A stretch of DNA of 64,000 nt from Acidovorax sp. A79 (GCF_041154505.1 NZ_AP028672.1:1253001-1317000); one strand, 5' to 3'. Shown: positions 9,960-18,187, counted from the first letter of the stretch. Notes: generated by a model from the letters alone, not told the origin. Made by a program: numbers and translations.

Positions 9960-11876
9960 ATGCCTGCACTGCCCCCTGCTCCCGCCGCTCCAGCGCCGTT
10001 CCTGGGCACCACCGCCCGCTATGGCTGGCTGGCCGTCCTGGCCATGTGCATTGCAAGCGCCATCACCGGCTGCGCCGGCCTGCCCAAGGATGTGGACCGG
10101 CCGGTGTCGAGCGCATTGGCGTCGCCTGCGGACACGGCCCTGGGCCAATTGGTGGAAACGCGCCGCGCGTCGGCGGGCGGCCGCCATCCTTCCGGGTTCC
10201 TGCTGCTCAGCGGGCCCCAGGCGGCCTACAGCAGCCGCCTCGCCCTGGTCGACGCCGCACAGAAGACGCTGGACCTGCAGTACTACGCCATCCACGCTGA
10301 CGCCAGTACCGAGCGCCTGCTGCTGGGCGTGATCGCGGCGGCCCAGCGCGGCGTGCGTGTGCGTGTGCTGCTGGACGACTTCCACAGCACGGGGCGCGAT
10401 GCGCAGGTCATGCGGCTGGCCTTCGTGCCCAACATCGAGATGCGCATGTTCAACCCGCTCACGGGTGCGCGCGGCTCGCCCCTGGGGCGCATGCTGGGCG
10501 CGCTGGGGGATTTCTCCCGCGTGCAGCAGCGCATGCACAACAAGCTCTTCATCGCCGACAACGCCATGGGCGTGACGGGTGGCCGCAACCTGGGCGACGC
10601 GTACTTCGGCAACGCCGATTCCGGCAACTTCGTGGATCTGGACGTGCTGGCGGCCGGGCCGGTGGTGCAGGACCTCTCCCGCAGTTTCGACAGCTACTGG
10701 AACAACGAGCGCGCCTATCCCGTGCAGTCGCTCGTCACGCAGCAGGAGCTTGACACCCTGCGCGAGCGCACGCGCACTTCCGACGCGGCGCGGCGGGACC
10801 GGATCGCCGGCCAGGGCGGCACCCTGGCGCCCGACAGCCAGCCGGTGCAATACGGCAGCCAGACCACCACCGCGCAACGCGCCCGCATCTGGGACTACCA
10901 GCCCATGGACCTGGCGCAAGCGCAGTTCACCTGGGCCCCCGCGGCGGTGCTGGTGGACAAGCCCGCCAAGATCCCCCCAGACGGTACGTCCACGGGTGCG
11001 CTGCCGGAAAAAGCCCCCGCCAGGGCATCCCCCATGGCGATCACCTCGCGCGGGCCGCGTGCGGCGACGGCTGGCGCCGTGGCATCGGCGCCAGTGCCTG
11101 CACGTGGCACGGACACCGCCAGCGGCACCCTCCCCGGCCCCAACCCACCTTCCACCGCCTCCGCCGCGCCCGGGGTGCCCGGCGCCGAAGCCCTTGATGC
11201 CCAGACCGACACCGTGGTGGACGGCCTGCTGCAGCTGATGGGGCAGGCACGGCAGGATCTGCTCATCATCTCGCCCTACTTCGTGCCCGGCCCGGACATG
11301 AAACAGGCCTTCGCAGCGGCGCGCGCGCGCGGCGTTCGGGTGCGGGTGCTCACCAACTCGCTCGCCTCCAACGATGCGCCCATTGCCCACGCAGGCTATG
11401 CGCGCCACCGCCCCGACCTGCTGGCCATGGGCGTCGAGCTGTATGAGATGCGCAGCGAACTCACGGGCGTGCTGCGGGGCGCCCTGGGCTCCACGGGCAG
11501 CACCGGCGGGGGCGGCAAGGCAGGCGCTTCTGGTGCCGTGGGCAGCTCGCGGGCCATGCTGCATTCCAAGCTTCTGATCCTGGATGGCCGCCTGCTGGCC
11601 GTGGGCTCGATGAACCTGGACATCCGGTCGCAGCGCCAGAACACGGAAATCGCGCTGCTGATCCGCAGCGGCGACCTGTCGCGCCGCGCCACCGCGCAGA
11701 TCGAGGCCGCATTGCGCGAGGTCGCCTGGCATGTGCAGCTGAACGACGGCCACCTTGTATGGCGCGCGCCCGAGGGCAGCGGCCTGGCGGACGCGACGTC
11801 CGAACCCGACGCCAGCGCCCCGCTGCGGTTGATGCTGCAGCTCCTGGGCCCGCTGGCGCCCGACCACCTGCTCTAG
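9960..11876 (+). CDS. Phospholipase D family protein (cardiolipin-synthase-like), probable lipoprotein
   Basis: Protein of 638 residues with two HKD phospholipase D motifs. The first is MHNKLFIADNAMGVTGGRN and the second MLHSKLLILDGRLLAVGSMN (His-x-Lys-x4-Asp in each), which together form one active site. The N-terminus has a hydrophobic stretch ending in ITGC, a plausible lipobox, so the mature protein may be anchored in the envelope. A Pro/Ala/Thr-rich low-complexity linker (about residues 335-405) separates the two halves. Substrate is not evident; relatives transfer or cleave phosphatidyl groups. The gene stands alone between amtB and the IS element. Confidence 0.85.
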   Translation: MPALPPAPAAPAPFLGTTARYGWLAVLAMCIASAITGCAGLPKDVDRPVSSALASPADTALGQLVETRRASAGGRHPSGFLLLSGPQAAYSSRLALVDAAQKTLDLQYYAIHADASTERLLLGVIAAAQRGVRVRVLLDDFHSTGRDAQVMRLAFVPNIEMRMFNPLTGARGSPLGRMLGALGDFSRVQQRMHNKLFIADNAMGVTGGRNLGDAYFGNADSGNFVDLDVLAAGPVVQDLSRSFDSYWNNERAYPVQSLVTQQELDTLRERTRTSDAARRDRIAGQGGTLAPDSQPVQYGSQTTTAQRARIWDYQPMDLAQAQFTWAPAAVLVDKPAKIPPDGTSTGALPEKAPARASPMAITSRGPRAATAGAVASAPVPARGTDTASGTLPGPNPPSTASAAPGVPGAEALDAQTDTVVDGLLQLMGQARQDLLIISPYFVPGPDMKQAFAAARARGVRVRVLTNSLASNDAPIAHAGYARHRPDLLAMGVELYEMRSELTGVLRGALGSTGSTGGGGKAGASGAVGSSRAMLHSKLLILDGRLLAVGSMNLDIRSQRQNTEIALLIRSGDLSRRATAQIEAALREVAWHVQLNDGHLVWRAPEGSGLADATSEPDASAPLRLMLQLLGPLAPDHLL

Positions 11877-11921
11877 GCACCTGTCCAGGCGCCTCTTTGC
11901 GGCACCGCGCAGTGATGCGCG

Positions 11922-11927
11922 GCTAGT
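11922..11927. repeat. Left copy of the 6-bp target-site duplication of the IS481 element
   Basis: GCTAGT directly abuts the left end of the element (TGT...) and is repeated exactly at 12953-12958 next to its right end (...ACA). The form NCTAGN and the 6-bp length match what is known for IS481 insertions. Confidence 0.9.
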
Positions 11928-11952
11928 TGTGATGTCTCAATAGGTTGTTCAT
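11928..11952. repeat. Left terminal inverted repeat of the IS481 element
   Basis: Begins TGTGATGTCTC and ends AGGTTGTTCAT. It pairs with 12928-12952 on the other strand, with the inner 11 bases AGGTTGTTCAT identical. Confidence 0.85.
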
Positions 11953-12019
11953 CCGTCTCGGATTTGGGAAGCTGTGGTTACCAGGCCAAGCAACTCAAGT
12001 CAGGAGAGACGGATGAACA
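11946..12019 (+). promoter_or_regulatory. Inverted repeat that can sequester the transposase start site
   Basis: TGTTCATCCGTCTC at 11946-11959 is the exact reverse complement of GAGACGGATGAACA at 12006-12019, a 14-bp perfect stem. The right arm contains the transposase ATG (12013) and part of its GGAGAG ribosome-binding site. RNA read through from outside would fold and hide the start. A transcript starting between the arms would lack the left arm and stay translatable. Confidence 0.7.
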
Positions 12020-12957
12020 GTCATAAGCATGCCCGCTTGACGGCTGCGGGTCGAGCCCTGCTGGTCAGCAGGGTATTGGACGAAGGCTGGTGCGTGACAG
12101 CGGCCGCCCAGGCCATGGGCGTGAGCTGCCGCACCGGGTTCAAGTGGCTGGCCCGCTTCAGGGCCGAAGGCACAGCAGGGCTGTGTGATCGAAGCTCGCG
12201 ACCGCATCACAGCCCCACAGCTTGCCGCCCCGAACAGGTGAGCCAGTTCGAACTGCACCGCCGACAACGCCTGCCGTTGTGGCGCATCGCCCGCGAGTGC
12301 GGCCGCAGCCTGTCCACCGTGGCCCGGCACATGGCCCGCCTGGGCTTGAGCCGCTTGAGCGCCTTGCAACCGCCCGTGCCCGTGTGCCGCTATGAGCGGG
12401 CCAGCCCTGGCGAGTTGCTGCACATCGACACCAAGCGCCTGGGACGCATCCAGGGCGTGGGCCACCGAATCACAGGCCAGCGCCAGCACCGCAACCGAGG
12501 CATCGGCTGGGACGCCGTGCATCTGGCCATCGACGATCACTCCCGGGTCTCCTTCGCCCGGGTGTTGGGCGATGAGACGGCCCTGAGCTGCGTGCAGTTC
12601 CTGCGCCAGGCCGTGGACTACTACGCCAGCCTGGGCGTGCGCATCGAGCGCGTCATGACCGACAACGGCGCGGGCTACAAGAACACCTTCGGGGCAGCCT
12701 GCCAGGAACTGGGCATCCGGCACATCCGAACACGGCCCTACACGCCCAAGACCAACGGCAAGGCCGAGCGCTTCGTGCAGACCAGTTTGCGCGAATGGGC
12801 CTATGCCAGACCCTACGAGAGTTCAGCCCAGCGCCAAGCTGCATTGCAGCCATTCATTGACGGCTACAACTGGTGTCGACCACACTCCGCTCTCAACCAT
12901 CAGCCGCCCATCAGCCGCATTCCGGCCATGAACAACCTCCTGAGAATCAACAGCTAG
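12013..12957 (+). CDS. IS481-family transposase
   Basis: DDE transposase of 314 residues. The N-terminal third is a helix-turn-helix region (DEGWCVTAAAQAMGVSCRTGFKWL), followed by a leucine- and Arg-rich second HTH. The integrase-like rve core follows, with acidic positions in HIDTKRLG, the DNGAGYKN region and TNGKAERF (the E of the DDE triad), and it ends with a YNWCRPHSAL motif. The ATG at 12013 has a good GGAGAG site. The last codons are AAC AGC TAG. Only the first base of AGC belongs to the element; GC and the TAG stop come from the duplicated target site. No frameshift is seen. Confidence 0.92.
   Translation: MNSHKHARLTAAGRALLVSRVLDEGWCVTAAAQAMGVSCRTGFKWLARFRAEGTAGLCDRSSRPHHSPTACRPEQVSQFELHRRQRLPLWRIARECGRSLSTVARHMARLGLSRLSALQPPVPVCRYERASPGELLHIDTKRLGRIQGVGHRITGQRQHRNRGIGWDAVHLAIDDHSRVSFARVLGDETALSCVQFLRQAVDYYASLGVRIERVMTDNGAGYKNTFGAACQELGIRHIRTRPYTPKTNGKAERFVQTSLREWAYARPYESSAQRQAALQPFIDGYNWCRPHSALNHQPPISRIPAMNNLLRINS
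12928..12952. repeat. Right terminal inverted repeat of the IS481 element
   Basis: Runs from ATGAACAACCTCC to the terminal ACA. It lies entirely within the transposase reading frame, so the C-terminus of the protein is encoded by the repeat. Confidence 0.85.
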
Positions 12958-12958
12958 T
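12953..12958. repeat. Right copy of the 6-bp target-site duplication; holds two opposed stop codons
   Basis: GCTAGT. Its palindromic CTAG core supplies TAG for the transposase (12955-12957, + strand) and TAG for dusC (12956-12954, - strand). Confidence 0.9.
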
Positions 12959-13913
12959 CCCCGGCCCGCAGCGCCTCCACCCAGGCGGTGATCGCCCGCT
13001 GGTCCGTCATCGTGCGCACGTGCTGGTAGGCGGCCTCGGCTTCCGGAAAGCGCCTGCGCAGCAGATTGAGCCACTGCTTGAGGCGCCCCGCGCGCTGGCG
13101 GGGCTCCAGGTCCTCGCACACCAGTTGCCAGAAGGCCGCGATGTGCGCCAGCAGGTCGCTCCAGGCCACCGTGTCCGAACCAGGCCGGCCCGCATCGGCC
13201 GCGCGGATGGCTCGGGCCAGCCCCGGGTCTGCCACCATGCCGCGCCCGAGCATGAGCGTGGCGCAGCCCGACACCTCGCGGCAGCGCAGCGCATCGGCCA
13301 CCGTCCAGATCTCGCCATTGGCCACCACCGGTATCTGCACCGCCGCGCGGATGGCGGGAATGTGCTCCCAGTACGCCGGGGGCCGGTAGCCATCGGCCTT
13401 GGTGCGCGCATGCACCACCAGCTCGGCGGCGCCGCCCGACTGCATCGCCTGGGCGCATTCGCGCATCAGCCCGGTGTCGTTGAAGCCCAGCCGCATCTTG
13501 GCGGACACCGGCAGGTGCGAAGGCACCGCGCGGCGCACGGCGGCCACGACGGCGGCGATGCGTTCGGGCTCCTGCAGCAGCGCGGCGCCGCCACCATGGC
13601 GGTTGACGACCTTGGCAGGGCATCCAAAGTTCAGGTCGATCCCCTCGGGCCCCAGGTCCGCCAGGCGGGCCGCGTTCTCGGCCATGCTGACCGGATCGGA
13701 GCCCAGCAACTGCGCACGCACCGGCACACCCGCGAGCGTGCGGCTGCCGTTGCGCAGCTCGGGCACATAGCGCAGGAACACCTTGTCGGGCAGCAGGGTG
13801 CCGGTGATGCGGATGAACTCGGAGACACAGCGGTCCACCCCGCCCACGCGGGTCAACACATCACGCAGCACAAAATCCAGAAGCCCCTCCATGGGGGCAA
13901 GCAGCAAGGTCAT
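12954..13913 (-). CDS. dusC: tRNA-dihydrouridine synthase, DusC type
   Basis: FMN enzyme of 319 residues that reduces uridine to dihydrouridine in tRNA. The N-terminal TIM barrel begins LLAPMEGLLDFVLRDVLTRVG and holds the catalytic Cys in NFGCPAKVVNRHGGGAAL. LVVHARTKADGYRPPAYWEHI and NGEIW follow, as in DusC. A helical C-terminal domain completes the protein. The IS481 element is inserted at the stop codon, so the protein keeps its native end but its 3' untranslated region and any terminator have been displaced. Subfamily C (U16 specificity in E. coli) is inferred from overall resemblance. Confidence 0.88.
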   Translation of the reverse strand: MTLLLAPMEGLLDFVLRDVLTRVGGVDRCVSEFIRITGTLLPDKVFLRYVPELRNGSRTLAGVPVRAQLLGSDPVSMAENAARLADLGPEGIDLNFGCPAKVVNRHGGGAALLQEPERIAAVVAAVRRAVPSHLPVSAKMRLGFNDTGLMRECAQAMQSGGAAELVVHARTKADGYRPPAYWEHIPAIRAAVQIPVVANGEIWTVADALRCREVSGCATLMLGRGMVADPGLARAIRAADAGRPGSDTVAWSDLLAHIAAFWQLVCEDLEPRQRAGRLKQWLNLLRRRFPEAEAAYQHVRTMTDQRAITAWVEALRAGD

Positions 13914-13993
13914 CGCGAGAAAGGCCGCCGCGCCCTGCGCCCCGCACAGGGCGCGGCCGGCACACAGCCAGGATATGAGTCAAAAAGGGCCAC

Positions 13994-14037
13994 AATGCTT
14001 GATGCACAAGCGCTAACAGCTATTAAATATATAGCAT
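13994..14037. repeat. Dispersed palindromic repeat, copy A
   Basis: Reverse-complement orientation of the family seen at 24.7, 33.9, 42.9 and 56.2 kb. ATGCTT, a 7-base loop GATGCAC, then AAGCGCTAACAGCTAT and an A/T-rich tail with TATAGCAT. The left arm is shortened. It lies between the divergent dusC and the gene at 14158. Confidence 0.7.
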
Positions 14038-14157
14038 CCATCCCCCCAGGGCCCTGCACGGCCGGGGAGCAGCCCGCCATTGTGCGGCAGCGAGGTCATC
14101 ACCGCGTCACGGCGGACTGATGCAATCGCCGCCATCCACCCGTGAATGGAGGCTCCC

Positions 14158-14676
14158 ATGCTGCTACAAAAAACCGAAAAAGCCCGCCTGGAACTCTTGC
14201 CCGGCGTCCGCACCCTGAGCCTGCGCGAGCGCTCTCTGCTGCTGCTGGTCGACGGCAAATCGCTGTCGGACCTGCAGGCCATGTACAACGGCATCGGCGC
14301 GCAGATCGTCGACAACCTCATGCGCCAGGGCTATCTGGCCGGCCCCGCGGCCGGGCTGCCCTCCGCCGCGCCCTCGCCCAGCACCGCGCCACCAGGCGGG
14401 CCATCGGTCCAGCGCCCGGAGCCTGGCGAATCCCTGCGCTCGCTCGCCGGTGCGCGCATGTACCTTTTCGACACCTGTGAGCGGCTGTTCGCGCGCCGCG
14501 ACCCCACGCTGGCAGAGCAGTTCCGCCAGGCGCTGCGCGCCGCCAAGGACCGCACGAGCATGCTGGACGTGGGCGAGGCCATGTTCGAGGAAGTGGCGCT
14601 TGCCGCCGGTGCCGAACGGGCCGCAAGCCTGCGCGAAAGGTTCGAGCAGCTGCTGCCCCGGCACGCGCAGTCCTAG
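14158..14676 (+). CDS. Conserved hypothetical protein
   Basis: Protein of 172 residues that I do not recognise. The N-terminal 60 residues are compact and could form a small helical or winged-helix fold (LPGVRTLSLRERSLLLLVDG, then a Leu-rich helix). A Pro/Ala/Ser-rich linker follows at about 65-85, then a helical C-terminal domain rich in Arg, Glu and Ala. No signal peptide or membrane segment is seen. I chose the ATG at 14158 because GGAG lies 6 bases before it; an ATG at 14146 is in frame but has no site. It could be a regulatory adaptor; no function is assigned. Confidence 0.65.
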   Translation: MLLQKTEKARLELLPGVRTLSLRERSLLLLVDGKSLSDLQAMYNGIGAQIVDNLMRQGYLAGPAAGLPSAAPSPSTAPPGGPSVQRPEPGESLRSLAGARMYLFDTCERLFARRDPTLAEQFRQALRAAKDRTSMLDVGEAMFEEVALAAGAERAASLRERFEQLLPRHAQS

Positions 14677-14712
14677 ACGCCCCGGGGCAATGGAGTGGAG
14701 ACGGGCCGTCCG

Positions 14713-15906
14713 TCAGGCGGCGGCCAGGCGCCACAGCGACGTGACCTCGGCCGCGCGGGCCGCATGCAGCGCATCGCCCGCATCTGCCGCCTTGGCATGG
14801 CCCGGCTTCACATCGTGCCGGCCCCGCACCACCAGCCCCGCATCGGCAATCCACTGCAGCAGCAGCTCACGCGGGCGCAAGCCCAGGTGCTCGGCCAGGT
14901 CCGACAGGATCAGCCAGCCTTCGCCGCCTGGCTCCAGGTGCTCCGGCAGGCCCGCCAGGAAGCCCTTGAGCATGCGGCTGCCTTCGTCGTACACCGCGTG
15001 TTCGATGGGCGAGCTGGCGCGGGCCGGCACCCAGGGCGGGTTGCACACCACCAGCGGCGCGCGCCCCGGGGGGAACAGGTCGACCTGCAGCAGTTCCACC
15101 TGGGCAAGCACACCCAGGCGCTGCAGGTTCTCGCGCGCGCAGGCCAGGGCGCGCGGGTCCTGGTCGGTGGCCACCACGCGCTGCACGCCACGGCGCGCCA
15201 GCACCGCAGACAGCACCCCGGTGCCCACGCCAATGTCAAAGGCCAGTGTCTTGGTGGGCAGCGCCGTGTCGGCGACCAGGCCCACATATTCGCCGCGCAC
15301 GGGCGAGAACACGCCGTAGTGCGGGTGGATGCGGTTGAGCGGCGGCGCACCCAGGGCGGGCACTTCCACGCCTTTCTTGCGCCACTCGTGCGCGCCCACC
15401 AGGCCCAGCAGCTCGCGCAGCGTGGCCACCGAACGCTCGCCCGTGGCCGGGCCCCAGGCCTCGGTGCACGCCTGGCGCCAGTCGGGCGCACGGCGCAGGT
15501 CGATGCCGTAGTCGCCTTCGAGCGGGATGAGCACCGACGCCAGCACCCGCGCGCGCTGCGCCTGCGCCTGGCGGTGCAGGTGAAAGGCCTCGGCCGGGGT
15601 GGCGGCAGCGGCTTTGTCGGCCGCCCTGGCGGCGGACTTGCGGGGTCTGGCCGACTTGCCCCCCTTGCCGGACCTGGCATCGGCCCGGCGCATCAGCGCC
15701 TGCAGCAGCATGCGGGCGTTCTGGAAGTCGCCCTGCCACAACAGGCCGGTGCCTTCACAGGCCATGCGGTAGGCCGTGTCTGCGGCCAAGGTATCGTCGG
15801 CGGTGACGACCCGGCGCGGGGCCGGGGCACCGCTCTCGGAGCGCCACTGGACTTGTTGAATCTGGCCCTGGCGGCTCCATTCGATCATAGGAAGAAGTGT
15901 GGGCAT
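14713..15906 (-). CDS. Class I SAM-dependent methyltransferase
   Basis: Protein of 397 residues. The C-terminal half is a Rossmann-fold methyltransferase with motif I LAFDIGVGTGVLSAVLARRG, an acidic ribose-binding segment (VVATDQDPRAL), and VCNPPWVPA, the NPP(Y/W/F) signature of enzymes that methylate amide or exocyclic nitrogens (HemK/PrmC, RlmG and similar). The N-terminal half carries an Ala/Lys/Arg-rich low-complexity stretch (about 85-105). The substrate could be a protein Gln or an RNA base and cannot be decided by eye. The frame extends to 15966, but the ATG at 15906 fits the conserved start better; neither has a good ribosome-binding site. Confidence 0.75.
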   Translation of the reverse strand: MPTLLPMIEWSRQGQIQQVQWRSESGAPAPRRVVTADDTLAADTAYRMACEGTGLLWQGDFQNARMLLQALMRRADARSGKGGKSARPRKSAARAADKAAAATPAEAFHLHRQAQAQRARVLASVLIPLEGDYGIDLRRAPDWRQACTEAWGPATGERSVATLRELLGLVGAHEWRKKGVEVPALGAPPLNRIHPHYGVFSPVRGEYVGLVADTALPTKTLAFDIGVGTGVLSAVLARRGVQRVVATDQDPRALACARENLQRLGVLAQVELLQVDLFPPGRAPLVVCNPPWVPARASSPIEHAVYDEGSRMLKGFLAGLPEHLEPGGEGWLILSDLAEHLGLRPRELLLQWIADAGLVVRGRHDVKPGHAKAADAGDALHAARAAEVTSLWRLAAA

Positions 15907-15979
15907 CAGATTGCTATTGCTTCGGGCGTTAACAGCAGCCCGTGAAACTGGCGCGGCCCCTGCCAAGGCCGCCGCGCAA

Positions 15980-16062
15980 GGGCCGCCCCGCCGCGCTGGC
16001 GGCGTCCCCCTTCCCGCGCAAAGCGCGAGAGAAGGAGGAAGCGACGAAGTCGCTCAGGGGGT
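15980..16062. repeat. Intergenic hairpin-rich element
   Basis: Non-coding stretch before the GNAT gene with two tight perfect hairpins, CGCGC-AAA-GCGCG (16015-16027) and GCGAC-GAA-GTCGC (16041-16053). This pattern resembles intergenic mosaic repeats I associate with Comamonadaceae, but there is only one copy in this window, so the repeat status is inference. Confidence 0.4.
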
Positions 16063-16073
16063 TGTTGTTCATC

Positions 16074-16595
16074 CTACGCGTTGATGGGGCGCTTCAGGCG
16101 CACTTCTTCGATCTTGACGCCCCCCACCACGGCCGTCTTGGCGGTGGAGAGTTCGCGCTTGAAGCCCGCCAGCTCGTGGAACCGGATGGCGCGCTCGTTG
16201 CGCAGGGGCACCCACGCCGTGACGTTGGTGCAGCCTTCTTCCTGCAGGCCGTCGCGGGCGGCATCCCACAAGGCCAGGCCCACGCCCTGGTTCCAGTGGG
16301 TGGGGGCGGCGTAGATGGCCCAGATTTCACCGGTGGTGGGGCGGGATTTTTCATCGCGCGAGCGGTCGTAGCCCACGAAGCCGACGATCTTCTCGCCGTC
16401 CACGGCCACCTGGACCTGGGGCTCGCAATATTCGATGGCCTCGCGCCAGTAGGCCTGGCGCTTTTCGACCGACATGGATTTCAACTGCTCGTCTGGCACC
16501 AGCCCTTTGTAGACCTCTTGGGCTGAGACGGTATGGATCTGGGCAATGGCTTTGGCATCGCGAAGCGTGGCGGGACGAACCTGGATACTGGACAT
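16074..16595 (-). CDS. GNAT family N-acetyltransferase
   Basis: Acetyltransferase of 173 residues. It opens IQVRPATLRDAKAIAQIHTVSAQEVYKGLVP, the usual GNAT start. The acetyl-CoA region follows: IWAIYAAPTHWNQGVGLALWDAARDGLQ (Q-x-x-G-x-G/A variant NQGVGLAL), then VTAWVPLRNERAIRFHELAGFK, typical of the C-terminal GNAT motif. The ATG at 16595 was chosen over an earlier in-frame ATG at 16643 because the extra residues are not GNAT-like. Substrate unknown. The frame is complete and isolated. Confidence 0.82.
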   Translation of the reverse strand: MSSIQVRPATLRDAKAIAQIHTVSAQEVYKGLVPDEQLKSMSVEKRQAYWREAIEYCEPQVQVAVDGEKIVGFVGYDRSRDEKSRPTTGEIWAIYAAPTHWNQGVGLALWDAARDGLQEEGCTNVTAWVPLRNERAIRFHELAGFKRELSTAKTAVVGGVKIEEVRLKRPINA

Positions 16596-16788
16596 GGAAA
16601 AACCGAACGAAAACGGGGAATGAAAAAACGAAAGGACCGGCATTGTCGCCGCAAACGGTTTTTACCCTTGTACGGCCCCCTGCCCGGCCCCCCATTCACG
16701 CCCTGTCCACCCCCTGCGTCCACCGCGTCCAGCCAGGGCTGGCACACCGCTGATGCTGCACCGCAGCACGCTGGCAGCCCTGCGCGCG

Positions 16789-17388
16789 TCAGGCCAGCGC
16801 CATGGAGCCCGAGAGCGAGGCACCGGCCGCGGCGGCGGCGGCACGCTGGACCAGCGCACGCTTGTTGCGGGGGCGCGGCACATGCACCGCCGGGGGCGTG
16901 CCGTTGATGGCCGCAAGGCCCAGCACCAGCGTGACCGTGCGCGACCCGTCCTCGCGTTCGTCGCTGGCATAGGCCCGGTAGCTGCCATTGCCCTGCGCAT
17001 GGCTGCGCTGCACGGTGTGAAATGCCACGCGCGCCCCGCTCACGCGGTGGCCGCCAAAGGGCAGCACGCGCAGCCGCGCATCCCGGTCCAGCGCCAGGCC
17101 CAGGTTGCCGGGGCGGTTGACGAGGTCGGTGCGGATGGCGCGCCATGTGCACCCGTCGTCCGTCGAAAACTGCCAGGTCCCGGCCTGGGCGTCCAGGTGC
17201 TCGATCACCACCCCGGCCGATGCCAGCATGCCGGGGCAGTTTTCCTCCACGATCCGCGCCACCGTGTTGCCCCCCAGGCCCGAGGAGGCCGTGCCATGCC
17301 CTCCCCCTGCGGCGGCCGGTCGTCGCTCATCGCGGCGGTGGGACGCATCGGGGGAGGCTGAACCATCGAGGAAGGCATTGGCTGTCAT
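16789..17388 (-). CDS. Hypothetical protein with an adhesin-like beta-sandwich repeat
   Basis: Protein of about 199 residues. The middle contains GTWQFSTDDGCTWRAI, then ALDRDARLRVLPFGG and YRAYAS. I recognise this W-x-(Y/F)-S-x-D-x-G-x-x-W ... R-(V/F)-x-P pattern from the tandem beta-sandwich repeats of very large bacterial adhesins. Here it appears once, without a signal peptide. The start at 17388 follows AAAGGTGCTCCC; a longer open frame upstream runs through the opposite response regulator gene and was not accepted. The last 40 residues are Arg/Ala-rich. Function unknown. Confidence 0.6.
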   Translation of the reverse strand: MTANAFLDGSASPDASHRRDERRPAAAGGGHGTASSGLGGNTVARIVEENCPGMLASAGVVIEHLDAQAGTWQFSTDDGCTWRAIRTDLVNRPGNLGLALDRDARLRVLPFGGHRVSGARVAFHTVQRSHAQGNGSYRAYASDEREDGSRTVTLVLGLAAINGTPPAVHVPRPRNKRALVQRAAAAAAGASLSGSMALA

Positions 17389-17462
17389 GGGAGCACCTTT
17401 GAAAAACGAAGGATGAAGACGAGGTTTGCGCATTGGTGCGCACTCCAGGTGCTTTTCAATGC

Positions 17463-17490
17463 TTGACGGAAAGTCTAGAAAGTGCATAAC
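17463..17490 (+). promoter_or_regulatory. Possible promoter of the response regulator/kinase pair
   Basis: TTGACG, a 16-base spacer and CATAAC lie about 60 bases before the response regulator start. The -35 is near consensus and the -10 moderate. Confidence 0.4.
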
Positions 17491-17551
17491 CGGGCGTCCA
17501 TCGCACAAATGGACTAGTCCGCAACAGCGTGTTGTGCGCAATACTTGCCGT

Positions 17552-18187
17552 ATGACTGCCCGCCTTTTGCTTGTGGATGACCACAACCTGTTCCGCACAG
17601 GCCTGCGCCTGATCGTGCAGGACCATCCGAGCGTCGGCACGATTGCGGAGGCGGGCTCCATCGCCGATGCCTGCGCGCAGCAGCTGGCGGACACGGATCT
17701 GGTGCTGCTCGATATCCAGTTGCCCGGCATGAGCGGCCTGGACGGCCTGCGCCTGCTGCGCCAGGCCTGCCCCAGGGCCCGCATCGTCCTGGTCTCGGCC
17801 AGCGTGGCGCCCGATGCGATCCACGAGGCACGCGCGCGCGGCGCCGATGGATTCCTGCCCAAATCCGCCAGCGCCGAAGACATCCTGGAAGCCATCACCT
17901 GCGCCCTGTCGGGCCAGCCGTGTTTTCCGATCAACAGCGGCAACAGCGCCACCACGCGCGGCCCCGACACGCCCTCGCTGACCGCGCGCCAGCTCGACGT
18001 GCTGTCGCTGCTGTGCACCGGCAAGCCCAACAAGGTCATCGCGCGCGACCTGGGCCTGAGCGAGAACACGGTGCGCGTGCACGTGGCCGCCATCTTCGCG
18101 CAGCTGGGCGTCAACAGCCGCAGCGCGGCCTTGCTCGCCGCGCAGCGCCTGGGCCTGTCCACCCCCCAGCTCCATGACACACTCTGA
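17552..18187 (+). CDS. LuxR/NarL-type response regulator
   Basis: Two-component regulator of 211 residues. The receiver domain has acidic residues Asp9 and Asp10, phospho-acceptor Asp54 (LVLLDIQLPGMSG) and Lys in GADGFLPKSAS. The C-terminal LuxR helix-turn-helix is LTARQLDVLSLLCTGKPNKVIARDLGLSENTVRVHV. The open frame begins at 17426, but the ATG at 17552 gives a receiver start at the normal place (MTARLLLVDDHN). The last 14 bases overlap the start of the sensor kinase gene, so the two are translationally coupled and probably cognate. Targets are not evident from the window. Confidence 0.9.
   Translation: MTARLLLVDDHNLFRTGLRLIVQDHPSVGTIAEAGSIADACAQQLADTDLVLLDIQLPGMSGLDGLRLLRQACPRARIVLVSASVAPDAIHEARARGADGFLPKSASAEDILEAITCALSGQPCFPINSGNSATTRGPDTPSLTARQLDVLSLLCTGKPNKVIARDLGLSENTVRVHVAAIFAQLGVNSRSAALLAAQRLGLSTPQLHDTL

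Larger units (their letters stand above)
11928..12952 (+). mobile_element. Complete IS481-family insertion sequence (1025 bp)
   Basis: The element runs from TGT at 11928 to ACA at 12952, has one transposase gene, 25-bp imperfect terminal inverted repeats (about 19 of 25 matching) and a flanking 6-bp direct duplication GCTAGT. All parts are intact, so it looks recent and potentially active. It sits between the phospholipase D gene and dusC, at the very 3' end of dusC; both neighbours remain complete. The transposase stop is completed by target DNA outside the right end. Confidence 0.92.

Noticed and set aside
15906..15940. A further copy of the dispersed repeat (ATTGCTATTG ... GCGTTAACAGCAG)
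   Set aside because: Only short fragments match and the central hairpin is missing; may be a decayed remnant or chance.
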